In this document: piece after piece, positions 8,354 through 16,060 of the stretch
Position numbering within the stretch: position 1 is the stretch's first letter
Layout of the letters: each line of letters opens with the position of its first letter
From: Bacteroidales bacterium
GTDB taxonomy: Bacteria > Bacteroidota > Bacteroidia > Bacteroidales > P3
NCBI GenBank assembly: GCA_017449525.1
Contig: JAFTFL010000006.1
Location: 118,381-182,380 of the forward strand
Direction of reading: 5' to 3'
Length of the DNA: 64,000 nucleotides
Notes under the pieces: model-generated
Databases searched by the model: none
What the model was told of the DNA's origin: nothing
The model's input: only the letters and a program-made list of their open reading frames with translations
Translations under genes and position numbers: made by a program

Positions 8354-9631
8354 TCATGTGCGTCGCCGCGGTGTGGTGAACCGGAAGCAGAACAGGCGCA
8401 GCATCAACAGCAGAACTATCGGCAGCACGGCAGGGTTGAAGTGTTGCGGCAAGAGCCAATTGAATCCTACGACCACCACCGCCATGGCGAGCCCTTGCGC
8501 GATGAGCAGCCAGCGTTTGCTACGACGACGCGCGAAGGCAAAATAAAGGGCAAGCGGATTACACCACAGGATGTTCCAATTAGCCTTCGTGCAGTAATGG
8601 TCGCTAAAGAACCAGAGAAAAATGATAATCAGCGAAGCCATGCCCACCAACAGAAACAACAGCACATCCATCCAGCCCATGCGCCATCCAGCCCACACCT
8701 CGGCAATGGAGGCGGCCAGCACGAACAGATACAGCAGCCATGCAATAAGCCAAGGATGCCAACTCGGCGCGAGCGGCTGACGGCAATGCTTCAGCAGCTG
8801 ATGCGTACTGCCGACGAACTGGCCACTATCCACAACGGCTGTCCGTTCCATGAGCTCACGAGGAAAGAACATGCGTTCGCCGCCTGTGGCCTCTTGGTCG
8901 CAGCGCGCACCAAGCACCATGTCAATGCCCAACTGCCACCACTCAAGGCTATCGGCCATATAGCTGCTGAGTAGCGAGCGGAAAGTGGTATGGCAACTGG
9001 TGCTATCCTGTAGAGGAATGGCTTGACACATGATGTCTCTCACCCGGGTTGCACAGTTATCCATAAAGAAGTCGTAGTGGTAGTGGCGCAGGCTATCTGT
9101 CTGAAGCGTATGCGACAGGGTGTGCACCATGTCGCTCAACGCACTACTATCCACATTCAGTCGCTGTTCCACCACCCATCGTCCCTCCTGAGCATAGGAG
9201 TGAACAAACGCTTCATAGGAAGAGCAAGACAAGGCGTAAAGCAGGCGTCCTTGCGCAAAGCGTAGGTAGAAATGGGGTTGGTCGAAATCGAACGTACCGT
9301 AGTTGTACACCAAATCTATGCCACGCAGGCTGTCGTAAACACGTAGAGCCGTATGGCCAAAGGTGCTGTAGAACTCGTCGCCAGGCCCACAAGTTAGCAG
9401 CGATATACAAGCGCTGGAACTGAAAGACAGTGTGTCTAAACTAACGGTGTCGTAGGTTATCAGACGGTGCAATCCTGAACGAGCGGGCCGAGTTCGTTCC
9501 CCCTGCTGGTAACGGTAGTGGGAGGCCATTACCTGATATGTGGTATCACGGGGCAACAACACCAGTTGCGCAGTCGCTGGCCAGCAGGCCAACCACACCA
9601 TTGGTAGCACTATCCATCTAAGCACCTTCAT
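8354..9631 (-). CDS. DUF4105 (Lnb-type periplasmic domain) membrane protein
   Basis: A 425-residue protein with a signal peptide, an N-terminal periplasmic domain at about residues 75-230, and several membrane spans near the C-terminus. The domain carries the hallmarks of DUF4105, now also named the Lnb N-terminal periplasmic domain: TCGPGDEFYSTFGHTALRV, then YHYDFFMDNCATRVRDI with the candidate catalytic Cys. Some Lnb proteins transfer an acyl chain to lipoprotein N-termini; whether this one does is inference. It precedes the DUF3857 pair by 55 bases on the same strand, so the three may form one envelope-related unit. Confidence 0.78.
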   Translation of the reverse strand: MKVLRWIVLPMVWLACWPATAQLVLLPRDTTYQVMASHYRYQQGERTRPARSGLHRLITYDTVSLDTLSFSSSACISLLTCGPGDEFYSTFGHTALRVYDSLRGIDLVYNYGTFDFDQPHFYLRFAQGRLLYALSCSSYEAFVHSYAQEGRWVVEQRLNVDSSALSDMVHTLSHTLQTDSLRHYHYDFFMDNCATRVRDIMCQAIPLQDSTSCHTTFRSLLSSYMADSLEWWQLGIDMVLGARCDQEATGGERMFFPRELMERTAVVDSGQFVGSTHQLLKHCRQPLAPSWHPWLIAWLLYLFVLAASIAEVWAGWRMGWMDVLLFLLVGMASLIIIFLWFFSDHYCTKANWNILWCNPLALYFAFARRRSKRWLLIAQGLAMAVVVVGFNWLLPQHFNPAVLPIVLLLMLRLFCFRFTTPRRRT

Positions 9632-9634
9632 ACG

Positions 9635-9835
9635 TTATACCTATTCTTTATATACAGCATCTGCCCTGTTTCCCCGCTATCCGAGGCATGCCTTCTTACG
9701 CTACACCTATAATATTATATGCAGCATCTGCCCTATTTCCCCACTATCCGCAGCATGACTTCTTATGCTACACCTATAATATTATATACAGCATCTGCTC
9801 TATTTCCCCGCTATCCGAGGCATGCCTCAATACGG
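9635..9835. repeat. 67-base tandem repeat, three copies
   Basis: Three units start at 9635, 9702 and 9769. The common phrases are TACACCTATAATATTATATA, CAGCATCTGCCCTATTTCCC and GCTATCCGAGGCATGCC. Copies 2 and 3 are close; copy 1 is diverged at its AT-rich start. The array fills most of the 252-base gap between the MscS gene and the DUF4105 gene. A second array with the same unit length but different wording lies at 29301. No protein is encoded: 67 is not a multiple of three and the frames break. Confidence 0.9.
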
Positions 9836-9883
9836 TTCAATTCCCCAAAACGCCTGTTTTCCAACGGGTTTTCTGCTACCCAT

Positions 9884-10954
9884 CTATTCTTCCTGGGCAA
9901 GGGGAGGAAGATTGGGGCGCAACGATGCCACAATACGAGGCTCGGTAGTCGATGCCTGCTGCTGAACGGGGGCATCCGTATGAATCTGCACCTGCGGAAA
10001 CGGTATCTCAATGCCTGCAGTGGCAAAGGCCTTGTATATGTTCTCTCGGATGCGCAGCCATACGGTCCAATAGTCTTCAGTTTTTACCCAAAGCCAAAGG
10101 CTAATGTCCACGGAGCTGTTGGCCAAGTCGCTCACTGCAATAGTGGGTTCCTTCAACTCCCGATTGATAAGAGGCTCGGCATTGACCACCTCCTTGAGTA
10201 TGTTCTTTGCATAATCCAAGTCGGTGCCGTAGGCCACGCTGGCCACGATGTCAAGACGAATGATGGGCTCATGCGTGTGGTTGATGAGAGACTTCGTTGC
10301 CAATTCACTGTTAGGTACAATGATGGTTCGCCCATTGAACGGACGGATGATGGTGTGAAAGATACGGATTTCCTTCACGTAGCCCTTGTATATACCGCAT
10401 TCTATATAGTCACCAACTCGGAATGGACGCATGAGTAGGATGATGACTCCTCCAGCGAAGTTTTGCAAGGTGCCTTGCAGAGCCATGCCCACGGCCAAGC
10501 CCATAGCACCGATGATTGCGATGAAGGAGGTGGCCTTGATGCCGATGATGTCCATGGCCATGATAACGAGCAGTACCTTCATGAGCACGTCCACCAGCGA
10601 CGTTAGAAAAGAGCTTAGGGATGCCTCCGCTTCACGTTTGGTCAACAAGCGCGTCAACCCACGCTTGAGAAGCTTAATCAATTTCAGCCCCACCCATAGG
10701 ATAAGGATGGCTCCGATGAGCTTCGGAACGAAGCGTGCCGAGAGGTCTACGAGCGAACTCAGTGCGTCGCGTAGGATGGTGTTCTCGCCTTTGAGGGCTG
10801 CCACTATGTCTTTACCACCCATGTTAGTCAACGTGTCATGTAGCACTGTTCTGACACTGTCGATTTTAGTCAGTTCTGCGCCCACTATGACGTTCTGCGG
10901 AGCAGATTCTTGTGCCGCTGCAGCTGCCAAAGCGGCGGTGTTGTCATCAAGCAT
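9884..10954 (-). CDS. MscS-family mechanosensitive ion channel
   Basis: A 356-residue inner-membrane channel that releases solutes under osmotic downshock. Three hydrophobic segments lie at about residues 75-180; the pore helix is in FIAIIGAMGLAVGMALQGTLQNFAGGVIILLMRPFRVGD, with the Gly/Ala-rich packing typical of MscS TM3, followed by the beta domain (ECGIYKGYVKEI and VPNSELATKSLIN). It has a longer Ala-rich N-terminus (AALAAAAAQ) than E. coli MscS. It reads on its own, with a 67-base repeat array downstream. Confidence 0.92.
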   Translation of the reverse strand: MLDDNTAALAAAAAQESAPQNVIVGAELTKIDSVRTVLHDTLTNMGGKDIVAALKGENTILRDALSSLVDLSARFVPKLIGAILILWVGLKLIKLLKRGLTRLLTKREAEASLSSFLTSLVDVLMKVLLVIMAMDIIGIKATSFIAIIGAMGLAVGMALQGTLQNFAGGVIILLMRPFRVGDYIECGIYKGYVKEIRIFHTIIRPFNGRTIIVPNSELATKSLINHTHEPIIRLDIVASVAYGTDLDYAKNILKEVVNAEPLINRELKEPTIAVSDLANSSVDISLWLWVKTEDYWTVWLRIRENIYKAFATAGIEIPFPQVQIHTDAPVQQQASTTEPRIVASLRPNLPPLAQEE

Positions 10955-10992
10955 AATTCCTATTGTGTATTAGTTCTATGAATTGTTGTAAT

Positions 10993-12213
10993 CTAAAGAA
11001 AAATGCGCACGCCTACAGTTAACATCCACTTACTGGCAACAACCTCTTCTATACGGGTGCTACTGTGCAACAAGTTCTGAGCGCGCCATTGACTTGTATT
11101 GCCCGAAGACTGCACCTCAGCCAATTTGTCGCCACTGCCGTAGTCATAGAATACGGCATCACTGGTGTTTGAAACATTAAAGATGTACTCCTTGTCGAAG
11201 AAGTCCTCTTGGAATGGTGATGCGAAATCACAGCGCACTCCAACCCAAAGATCCATGTGTTCCATGGTCAATCCCACAGAACCATGCACTCCAAACGTAA
11301 GAGGACGAAGTCCCTCGTTCACCTTGAAAGTAAGTTTGTCCGTTGCGTTATTCTTTGGAATCTCCATACGGCCATTGAAGTTATAGTTCGCAATGCCATC
11401 ACCTTGAAGGAAGAACACCACAGCGTCATGCTCAGATCCTAAGTTCAGACGTCCACCAACCGAAAAGCTAAGTTGGTAGACCTTCAGCGCATTGCTCCCA
11501 TACAGAGTCGTATACTCCGTCGCACCTGTGTTGAGGTCGATGTACTGCAGACTGTCGCTTAGATAACCAGTAGAATAAGAGTGGAACTCTGCACCCAACA
11601 TCACATTGAAGTTACTGTTAAACTTGCCTATGCGTAGATTGATTGGTATCTCAACCCCAGTCAACTCACTGAAATATCCACTATATCCAAACCCCAAACC
11701 GAACTGCACTGGTATCTTACTCTTGGTCTTGGCAGGGGTGGTGCTCTTTCCCTGCTTGACATAGGCGGCGCGACGACTCTGCCATTCCTCCTCTGTCATA
11801 TAGTTCAAACCCTTGGTTTGGTTGCCAATCTTCACATAGTAATCGACCAACAAAGCCCTCACCTTGTCGGCGTATTGCTCATCGTCCCCATTCCTTTGCA
11901 AGAACTTCTCGCACACCTGTGCCTGCGTGGCCGTACTCACATTCTGCAGGTTGTTCGTGCTCGATATGAGCTGATCCACATCGCGCAAATAAGTGGCATC
12001 GTCGTAAAGCAGTGCGTGCTCACTGGTCCAATTGCCTGCGGCACGGCACTGGTCGAGTATGCCGATACATTCCGTGTAGTTCTGCGCGTCAAGCGCCCTC
12101 TTGGCGTTTTCAAGCGTAGGCGCAACAGTCGGCCGGTTCTGGGCGTTGGCCGTAATGCCCATCACAGCCACGAAACAGAGGCCAATAAGCAGCTTTACAA
12201 CATGGTTTTTCAT
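10993..12213 (-). CDS. Secreted protein of unknown function, tandem paralogue B
   Basis: A 406-residue exported protein, signal peptide MKNHVVKLLIGLCFVAVMGITANAQ. The first half is helical and TPR-like (ENAKRALDAQNYTECIGILDQC); after about residue 165 the chain turns into alternating beta strands ending in VGVRIFL, the look of a small outer-membrane beta-barrel ending in an aromatic or hydrophobic residue. It is the same length as the gene at 12242-13462 and aligns with it along the whole protein, so the two arose by tandem duplication. They are 28 bases apart and surely co-transcribed. I do not recognise a named family. Confidence 0.85.
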   Translation of the reverse strand: MKNHVVKLLIGLCFVAVMGITANAQNRPTVAPTLENAKRALDAQNYTECIGILDQCRAAGNWTSEHALLYDDATYLRDVDQLISSTNNLQNVSTATQAQVCEKFLQRNGDDEQYADKVRALLVDYYVKIGNQTKGLNYMTEEEWQSRRAAYVKQGKSTTPAKTKSKIPVQFGLGFGYSGYFSELTGVEIPINLRIGKFNSNFNVMLGAEFHSYSTGYLSDSLQYIDLNTGATEYTTLYGSNALKVYQLSFSVGGRLNLGSEHDAVVFFLQGDGIANYNFNGRMEIPKNNATDKLTFKVNEGLRPLTFGVHGSVGLTMEHMDLWVGVRCDFASPFQEDFFDKEYIFNVSNTSDAVFYDYGSGDKLAEVQSSGNTSQWRAQNLLHSSTRIEEVVASKWMLTVGVRIFL

Positions 12214-12241
12214 TCTAATAACGATATCTTTTCGTTATGGT

Positions 12242-13462
12242 TTAAAAGTATATGCGCAGGCCTACATATAGCCCTATCTTGGTGGTAACCAGCGACTCAA
12301 AACGGGAAGAGCTATGCATCAAGTTCTGCGCACGCCAAAAAGTTGCACGACCCGAGGCCAACACCTCAATCAGTTTGTCGGTGTTACTCAGCTCGTACAG
12401 AGTCTGATCACTTGTGGAAGATACATCAAAGAAGTACTCCTTGTTGAAGAACTCCTCATCGAGTGGAGATGAAAAATCGTAGCGTATCCCGATATAGGCT
12501 TCCACTTTTTCCGTGGCCAAACCCACGGTGCCCTGTACTCCGAACGTAAGGGGTCGAAGACCATCGCCCACCTTGAAAGAGATGTCGTCCCCTCCAGTCC
12601 ATTTGGGTGCGGTCAGACGCCCGCCGACGTTGAGATTCGCTAACACATCGCCCTGAAGGAAGTACACCAAATCGCTTCCCGTAGAACTCACGTTGACCCT
12701 TCCACCAGCCGAGAAACTGAATTGGTAGAGTTTAAATCCATTGCTTCCATCGGTACACGTCTCAATAGAGCCCGTCCCAACGTTGATATACTGCATGCTG
12801 TCGAGCGACGACCCCGCTGACTTCAACCGTTGAAATGTTACACCAAATAGGGCATTGAAGTTGTCATCATACTCACCAATGCGTAGGTTTAATGGAATAC
12901 TAAATCCACGAAAGTCGTTCAAATAACCACCATAAGATAGTCCGAAGCCGAAGTCCACCTCAGTACTACTCCTGCTCCAGGAGCTGCCGCTGCTCGTCTG
13001 CTGCTTAACCACGGGGGCACGACGCGTATTCCACTCCTCTTCAGTCATGTAGTTCAATGCCTTGGTCTGGTTGCCTGTCTTCACATAGTAATCGACCAGC
13101 AACCTCTTCACTTTGTCGGCATATTGCTCATCGCTCCCATTCCGCTGCAAGAACTGCTCGCATACCTGTGCCTGTGAGGCAGTGCTCACATTCTGTAGGT
13201 TATTCGTGTTCGACATGAGTTGGTCCACATCGCGCACATAAGTAGCTTCTTCGTAAAGCAGTGCGTGCTCATTGCTCCAGTTGCCTGCGGCACGACACCG
13301 GTCGAGTATGCTGATGCACTCCGTGTAGTTCAGCGCGTCAAGTGCCCTCCTGGCGTTTTCGAGCGTAGGCGTAGCGGTCGGCCGGTACTGGGCGTTGGCC
13401 GTGATGCTCATCACTGCCACACAGAAAAGGCAAAGCAGTAGTCTGATGGTATTTTTTTTCAT
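12242..13462 (-). CDS. Secreted protein of unknown function, tandem paralogue A
   Basis: A 406-residue exported protein with signal peptide MKKNTIRLLLCLFCVAVMSITANAQ. It has the same plan as its downstream copy: a helical ENARRALDALNYTECISILDRC repeat region, a Ser-rich linker (TSSGSSWSRSS), then a beta-rich half ending LYVGLRIYF, consistent with an outer-membrane barrel. The N-terminal halves are much closer to each other than the linkers and the loops of the barrel. Upstream lies a 205-base gap with an alternating purine-pyrimidine tract. Function is unknown. Confidence 0.85.
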   Translation of the reverse strand: MKKNTIRLLLCLFCVAVMSITANAQYRPTATPTLENARRALDALNYTECISILDRCRAAGNWSNEHALLYEEATYVRDVDQLMSNTNNLQNVSTASQAQVCEQFLQRNGSDEQYADKVKRLLVDYYVKTGNQTKALNYMTEEEWNTRRAPVVKQQTSSGSSWSRSSTEVDFGFGLSYGGYLNDFRGFSIPLNLRIGEYDDNFNALFGVTFQRLKSAGSSLDSMQYINVGTGSIETCTDGSNGFKLYQFSFSAGGRVNVSSTGSDLVYFLQGDVLANLNVGGRLTAPKWTGGDDISFKVGDGLRPLTFGVQGTVGLATEKVEAYIGIRYDFSSPLDEEFFNKEYFFDVSSTSDQTLYELSNTDKLIEVLASGRATFWRAQNLMHSSSRFESLVTTKIGLYVGLRIYF

Positions 13463-13502
13463 TCAGCTTTTACTTTTATGGTGTCTGTATGTATTGTATA
13501 AA

Positions 13503-13540
13503 AATGGTTCGTGCGCGCGCACGCGCGTAGTACAACCATT
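13503..13540. other. Inverted repeat enclosing a 20-base alternating CG-rich tract
   Basis: AATGGTT (13503-13509) and AACCATT (13534-13540) flank a perfectly alternating pyrimidine-purine run, CGTGCGCGCGCACGCGCGTA, at 13510-13529. Such runs favour left-handed Z-DNA under negative supercoiling. It sits about 50 bases upstream of the start of paralogue A, where it could affect transcription. Confidence 0.5.
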
Positions 13541-13602
13541 GTCCCCAAACTGAACCACATTGCCCCACTCCACGCACAGGGCAATTGGTAGGCGGGAAGA
13601 CA

Positions 13603-13637
13603 AAGCGGTGCACAGCTCAACGAGCCTTGCACCGCTT
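13603..13637 (-). terminator. Hairpin terminator after the DUF1015 gene
   Basis: AAGCGGTGCA (13603-13612) pairs with TGCACCGCTT (13628-13637); inside the loop GCTC and GAGC can extend the structure. On the minus strand the hairpin is followed by TGTCTT. It lies 31 bases beyond the DUF1015 stop. Confidence 0.65.
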
Positions 13638-13667
13638 CGCTACTCATTCTAAGATAAAATTGTCTGT

Positions 13668-14990
13668 TTAGCAGAGTTCATGAATCACAAGACCGCTGCG
13701 CAACTTCGGCTCGAACCATGTGGTCTTCGGAGGCATGATGTTGCCCGTGTCTGCGATGTCGATAATTTGCTTCATACTGACGGGATACAGGGCGAAAGCG
13801 ACCTTCATCTCTCCGCTGTCGACGCGACGCTTCAGTTCACCCAGACCGCGAATACCGCCTACGAAGTCAATACGCTTGTCGGTACGGAGGTCTTTGATGC
13901 CAAGCACTTTGTCAAGTACGAGGTTGCTGAGGATGGTAACGTCAAGCACTCCAATGGGATCATTGTCGTTGTAGGTGCCTGGTTTGGCTGTCAGACTATA
14001 CCACACACCCTCGAAATACATCGAGAAGTTGTGCAACTTAGCAGGCTTGTAGGGGGTGTTGCTTTCGCAGTGGCAGGGCAACTCGCACTCGCATTTGCCT
14101 CCATCCTTGGTGCAGTCGCACATGCACTCAATGTCGAAATTCTCGGCCAACTTGGCAAAGAACTCTTTCCCACTGAGGCCATTGAGGTCTTTCACCACGC
14201 GGTTGTAGTCAATCACGTTGAGCTGATTGTCTGGAAAGATAACGGTCATGAAGTAGTTGTACTCCTCGCGGCCGGTGTGTGCTGGGTTATGCTCCTTCTT
14301 CTCCTGACCAACAAGGGCAGCAGCTGCCGAGCGGTGGTGGCCGTCAGCAATGTACATAGCGGGTACCTTCTTGTCAAAGAGTTCCACCAGTTCGTCGATG
14401 AGTTTGCGGTCGTCGATCACCCAGAAGCGATGGCCGAAGCCGTCTTCTTTGGCCACGAAGTCGTAGATAGGCTTCTGTGCGGTCACTGAGGCCACGATTT
14501 CATCTATACGAGCCACAGCGGGATAAGCGAAGAACACAGGCTCCACATTCGCATTGGTAATGCGCACATGCTTCATGCGATCTTCCTCTTTGTCCTTGCG
14601 CGTGAGCTCATGCTTCTTGATAACCTTATTCACATAGTCTTCGCTGTTGGCGCAGGCCACGATGCCATACTGCCAGCGTGCGTTGGCATCGGTGGGGTTC
14701 ATGCTTTGAGCGTAGACGTAGAGCTTCTCCTCTTCGTCCTTCACAAGCCAACCATAATCCTTGAAACTATTGTAGTTTTTCACCACTTGCAAATACACCT
14801 CAGGCGAATGCTCATCAGTGCCGGCGGGCAAATCTATCTCAGCCTTGGTTACATGCAACAAGCTGTAAGGGTTGCCCTCACACTCTTTGCGAGCTTCTTC
14901 GGAGTTGAGTACGTCGTAGGGACGCGAAGCCAATTTCTCGACTATGTCGACAGGCGGGCGAAAGCCTTTGAAGGGTTTGATGATACTCAT
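13668..14990 (-). CDS. DUF1015 family protein with a cysteine cluster
   Basis: A 440-residue cytoplasmic protein of the DUF1015 family, recognisable from MSIIKPFKGFRPP at the N-terminus, RPYDVLNSEEARKECEGNPYSLLHV, and the signature YIADGHHRSAAAA near residue 220. Family members are often encoded beside serine-biosynthesis genes, but none is visible here and the function is unproven. An insertion near residue 290 holds seven cysteines within about 20 residues (CMCDC, CEC, CHC), which looks like a metal site. The 5' region is long: the nearest good promoter box is at 15482, beyond array 2. Confidence 0.82.
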   Translation of the reverse strand: MSIIKPFKGFRPPVDIVEKLASRPYDVLNSEEARKECEGNPYSLLHVTKAEIDLPAGTDEHSPEVYLQVVKNYNSFKDYGWLVKDEEEKLYVYAQSMNPTDANARWQYGIVACANSEDYVNKVIKKHELTRKDKEEDRMKHVRITNANVEPVFFAYPAVARIDEIVASVTAQKPIYDFVAKEDGFGHRFWVIDDRKLIDELVELFDKKVPAMYIADGHHRSAAAALVGQEKKEHNPAHTGREEYNYFMTVIFPDNQLNVIDYNRVVKDLNGLSGKEFFAKLAENFDIECMCDCTKDGGKCECELPCHCESNTPYKPAKLHNFSMYFEGVWYSLTAKPGTYNDNDPIGVLDVTILSNLVLDKVLGIKDLRTDKRIDFVGGIRGLGELKRRVDSGEMKVAFALYPVSMKQIIDIADTGNIMPPKTTWFEPKLRSGLVIHELC

Positions 14991-15231
14991 AGTGTAATTC
15001 TGACTATTTGTTTTGATGTAAATGATTGCCTTTTCCCTGTGCAGCGGCGGTCTCTCCCAGCGCGCATGCGCACGTTGGGAAACGCATCCCGTGGCAAATT
15101 ATTGCACGCCGCATCAAATAATACAGGACCCTCTAAACCTCCGCATCGTACGCCCCACCCAATCATCACCCTCTGCACTGCCGCCAGCCGCTGCGCACTG
15201 GCAGCCCCCACAGCCAAGAGCACACGGGCCG

Positions 15232-15374
15232 ATGCCGTACGGATAGGGCAATTGTGCCGCACGACATACGTCTTGATGCCGTACGGCGCAATTGCCGCAC
15301 AACTACATGTGCAGCACCCGTATAGCACTAAAGACCCACGCCTGCCGTACGGCACCACATCCACATGCCGTACG
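15232..15374 (-). repeat. 22-base-period GTAC palindrome array 2
   Basis: GTAC cores begin at 15237, 15281, 15347 and 15370. The first three are 44 and 66 bases apart, and the in-between phase positions hold GCAC (15259), CTAC (15303) and GCAC (15325), so units run on without a break; the last core is one base out of phase. The flanks of two units pair: GGCAATTGTGCCG (15247-15259) with CGGCGCAATTGCC (15284-15296), with one G-U pair. On the minus strand units read GTGCC-GTAC-GGCAT. The remaining parts of the 653-base gap between the divergent DUF1015 and SPFH genes hold no gene I can support. Confidence 0.8.
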
Positions 15375-15474
15375 CCCGAAGCGTCCGTGCACCACCCCAA
15401 AACAACGAAAAGACGACCAATTGCACAACCCAGCCCAAGCCCGAAAAGGCAGCCGAAGCACGCATTTGCAGATG

Positions 15475-15482
15475 CAAAGGTA
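15475..15482 (-). promoter_or_regulatory. Promoter box facing array 2
   Basis: The minus strand reads TACCTTTGCA, an exact TAnnTTTG match, about 100 bases before the first GTAC unit and about 490 bases before the DUF1015 ATG. It could make a separate array transcript or a long DUF1015 leader that includes the array. Confidence 0.6.
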
Positions 15483-15643
15483 CGCATAAAATCCGACTTC
15501 ACCACAGCCGACAGCTTCAACAAAAAGAGAAAAACGCGTCGTGGCCTTATACTTTTTCCCCTGTCCCCACGTTATCCGCCCATTAAATCACTGCTCGCGC
15601 GCGCCGCCAAGCGACCGCCTCATAGCACAAAAACTACAGCACC

Positions 15644-16030
15644 ATGACCACATCCCCCACCTCGCAACTGCGCATCATCGTAGTGAGCATCATCAGCCTC
15701 CTTGCACTCATCGTCCTGCTCATGATAGGCATACCCCGCTACAACGTGTGGCGGCAAGAGATGAAAGGCAAGGCCGAATTTGCCCAAGCCGAACAAAATA
15801 GGAAGATACGCATCGAGGAAGCCAAAGCCAACCTCGAGGCCGAAAAGCTCAATGCCCAAGCTGAAATAGAGCGCGCCAAAGGGGCTGCCGAGGCCATTCG
15901 CATAGAGAACGGCTCGCTAACCCCCACCTACATACAATATCTATGGGTACGCCAGCAGAATTTGGCCACCAACAAGGTGGTCTACATCCCCACCGAGGCC
16001 TGTCTTCCCATCCTTGAAGCCAAGAACTAA
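15644..16030 (+). CDS. Short SPFH/prohibitin-like membrane-anchored protein
   Basis: A 128-residue protein with one N-terminal transmembrane helix (residues 9-29) followed by a charged coiled coil (EFAQAEQNRKIRIEEAKANLEAEKLNAQAEIERAKGAAEA) and a C-terminal tail YLWVRQQNLATNKVVYIPTEACLPI. The EIERAKGAAEAIRI stretch and the IQYLW tail match the C-terminal part of SPFH/band 7 proteins, but the SPFH domain itself is absent. It may be a minimal membrane scaffold beside the CtpA protease gene, which begins 30 bases downstream. Start ATG 15644 is the only one in front of the membrane helix. Confidence 0.75.
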   Translation: MTTSPTSQLRIIVVSIISLLALIVLLMIGIPRYNVWRQEMKGKAEFAQAEQNRKIRIEEAKANLEAEKLNAQAEIERAKGAAEAIRIENGSLTPTYIQYLWVRQQNLATNKVVYIPTEACLPILEAKN

Positions 16031-16060
16031 CCATCACTCAACCCCTATCTATCCACCGCA

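Noticed and set aside
9540-10438. Plus-strand frames with repeated TPIILYAASALFP phrases
   Set aside because: They are translations of the 67-base repeats and the antisense strand of the MscS gene.
14987-15523. Minus-strand 178-codon open frame over array 2
   Set aside because: It runs through the repeat array and promoter; composition is Cys/Gly/Val-rich without domain or plausible start, so it is most likely an accident of the repeats.
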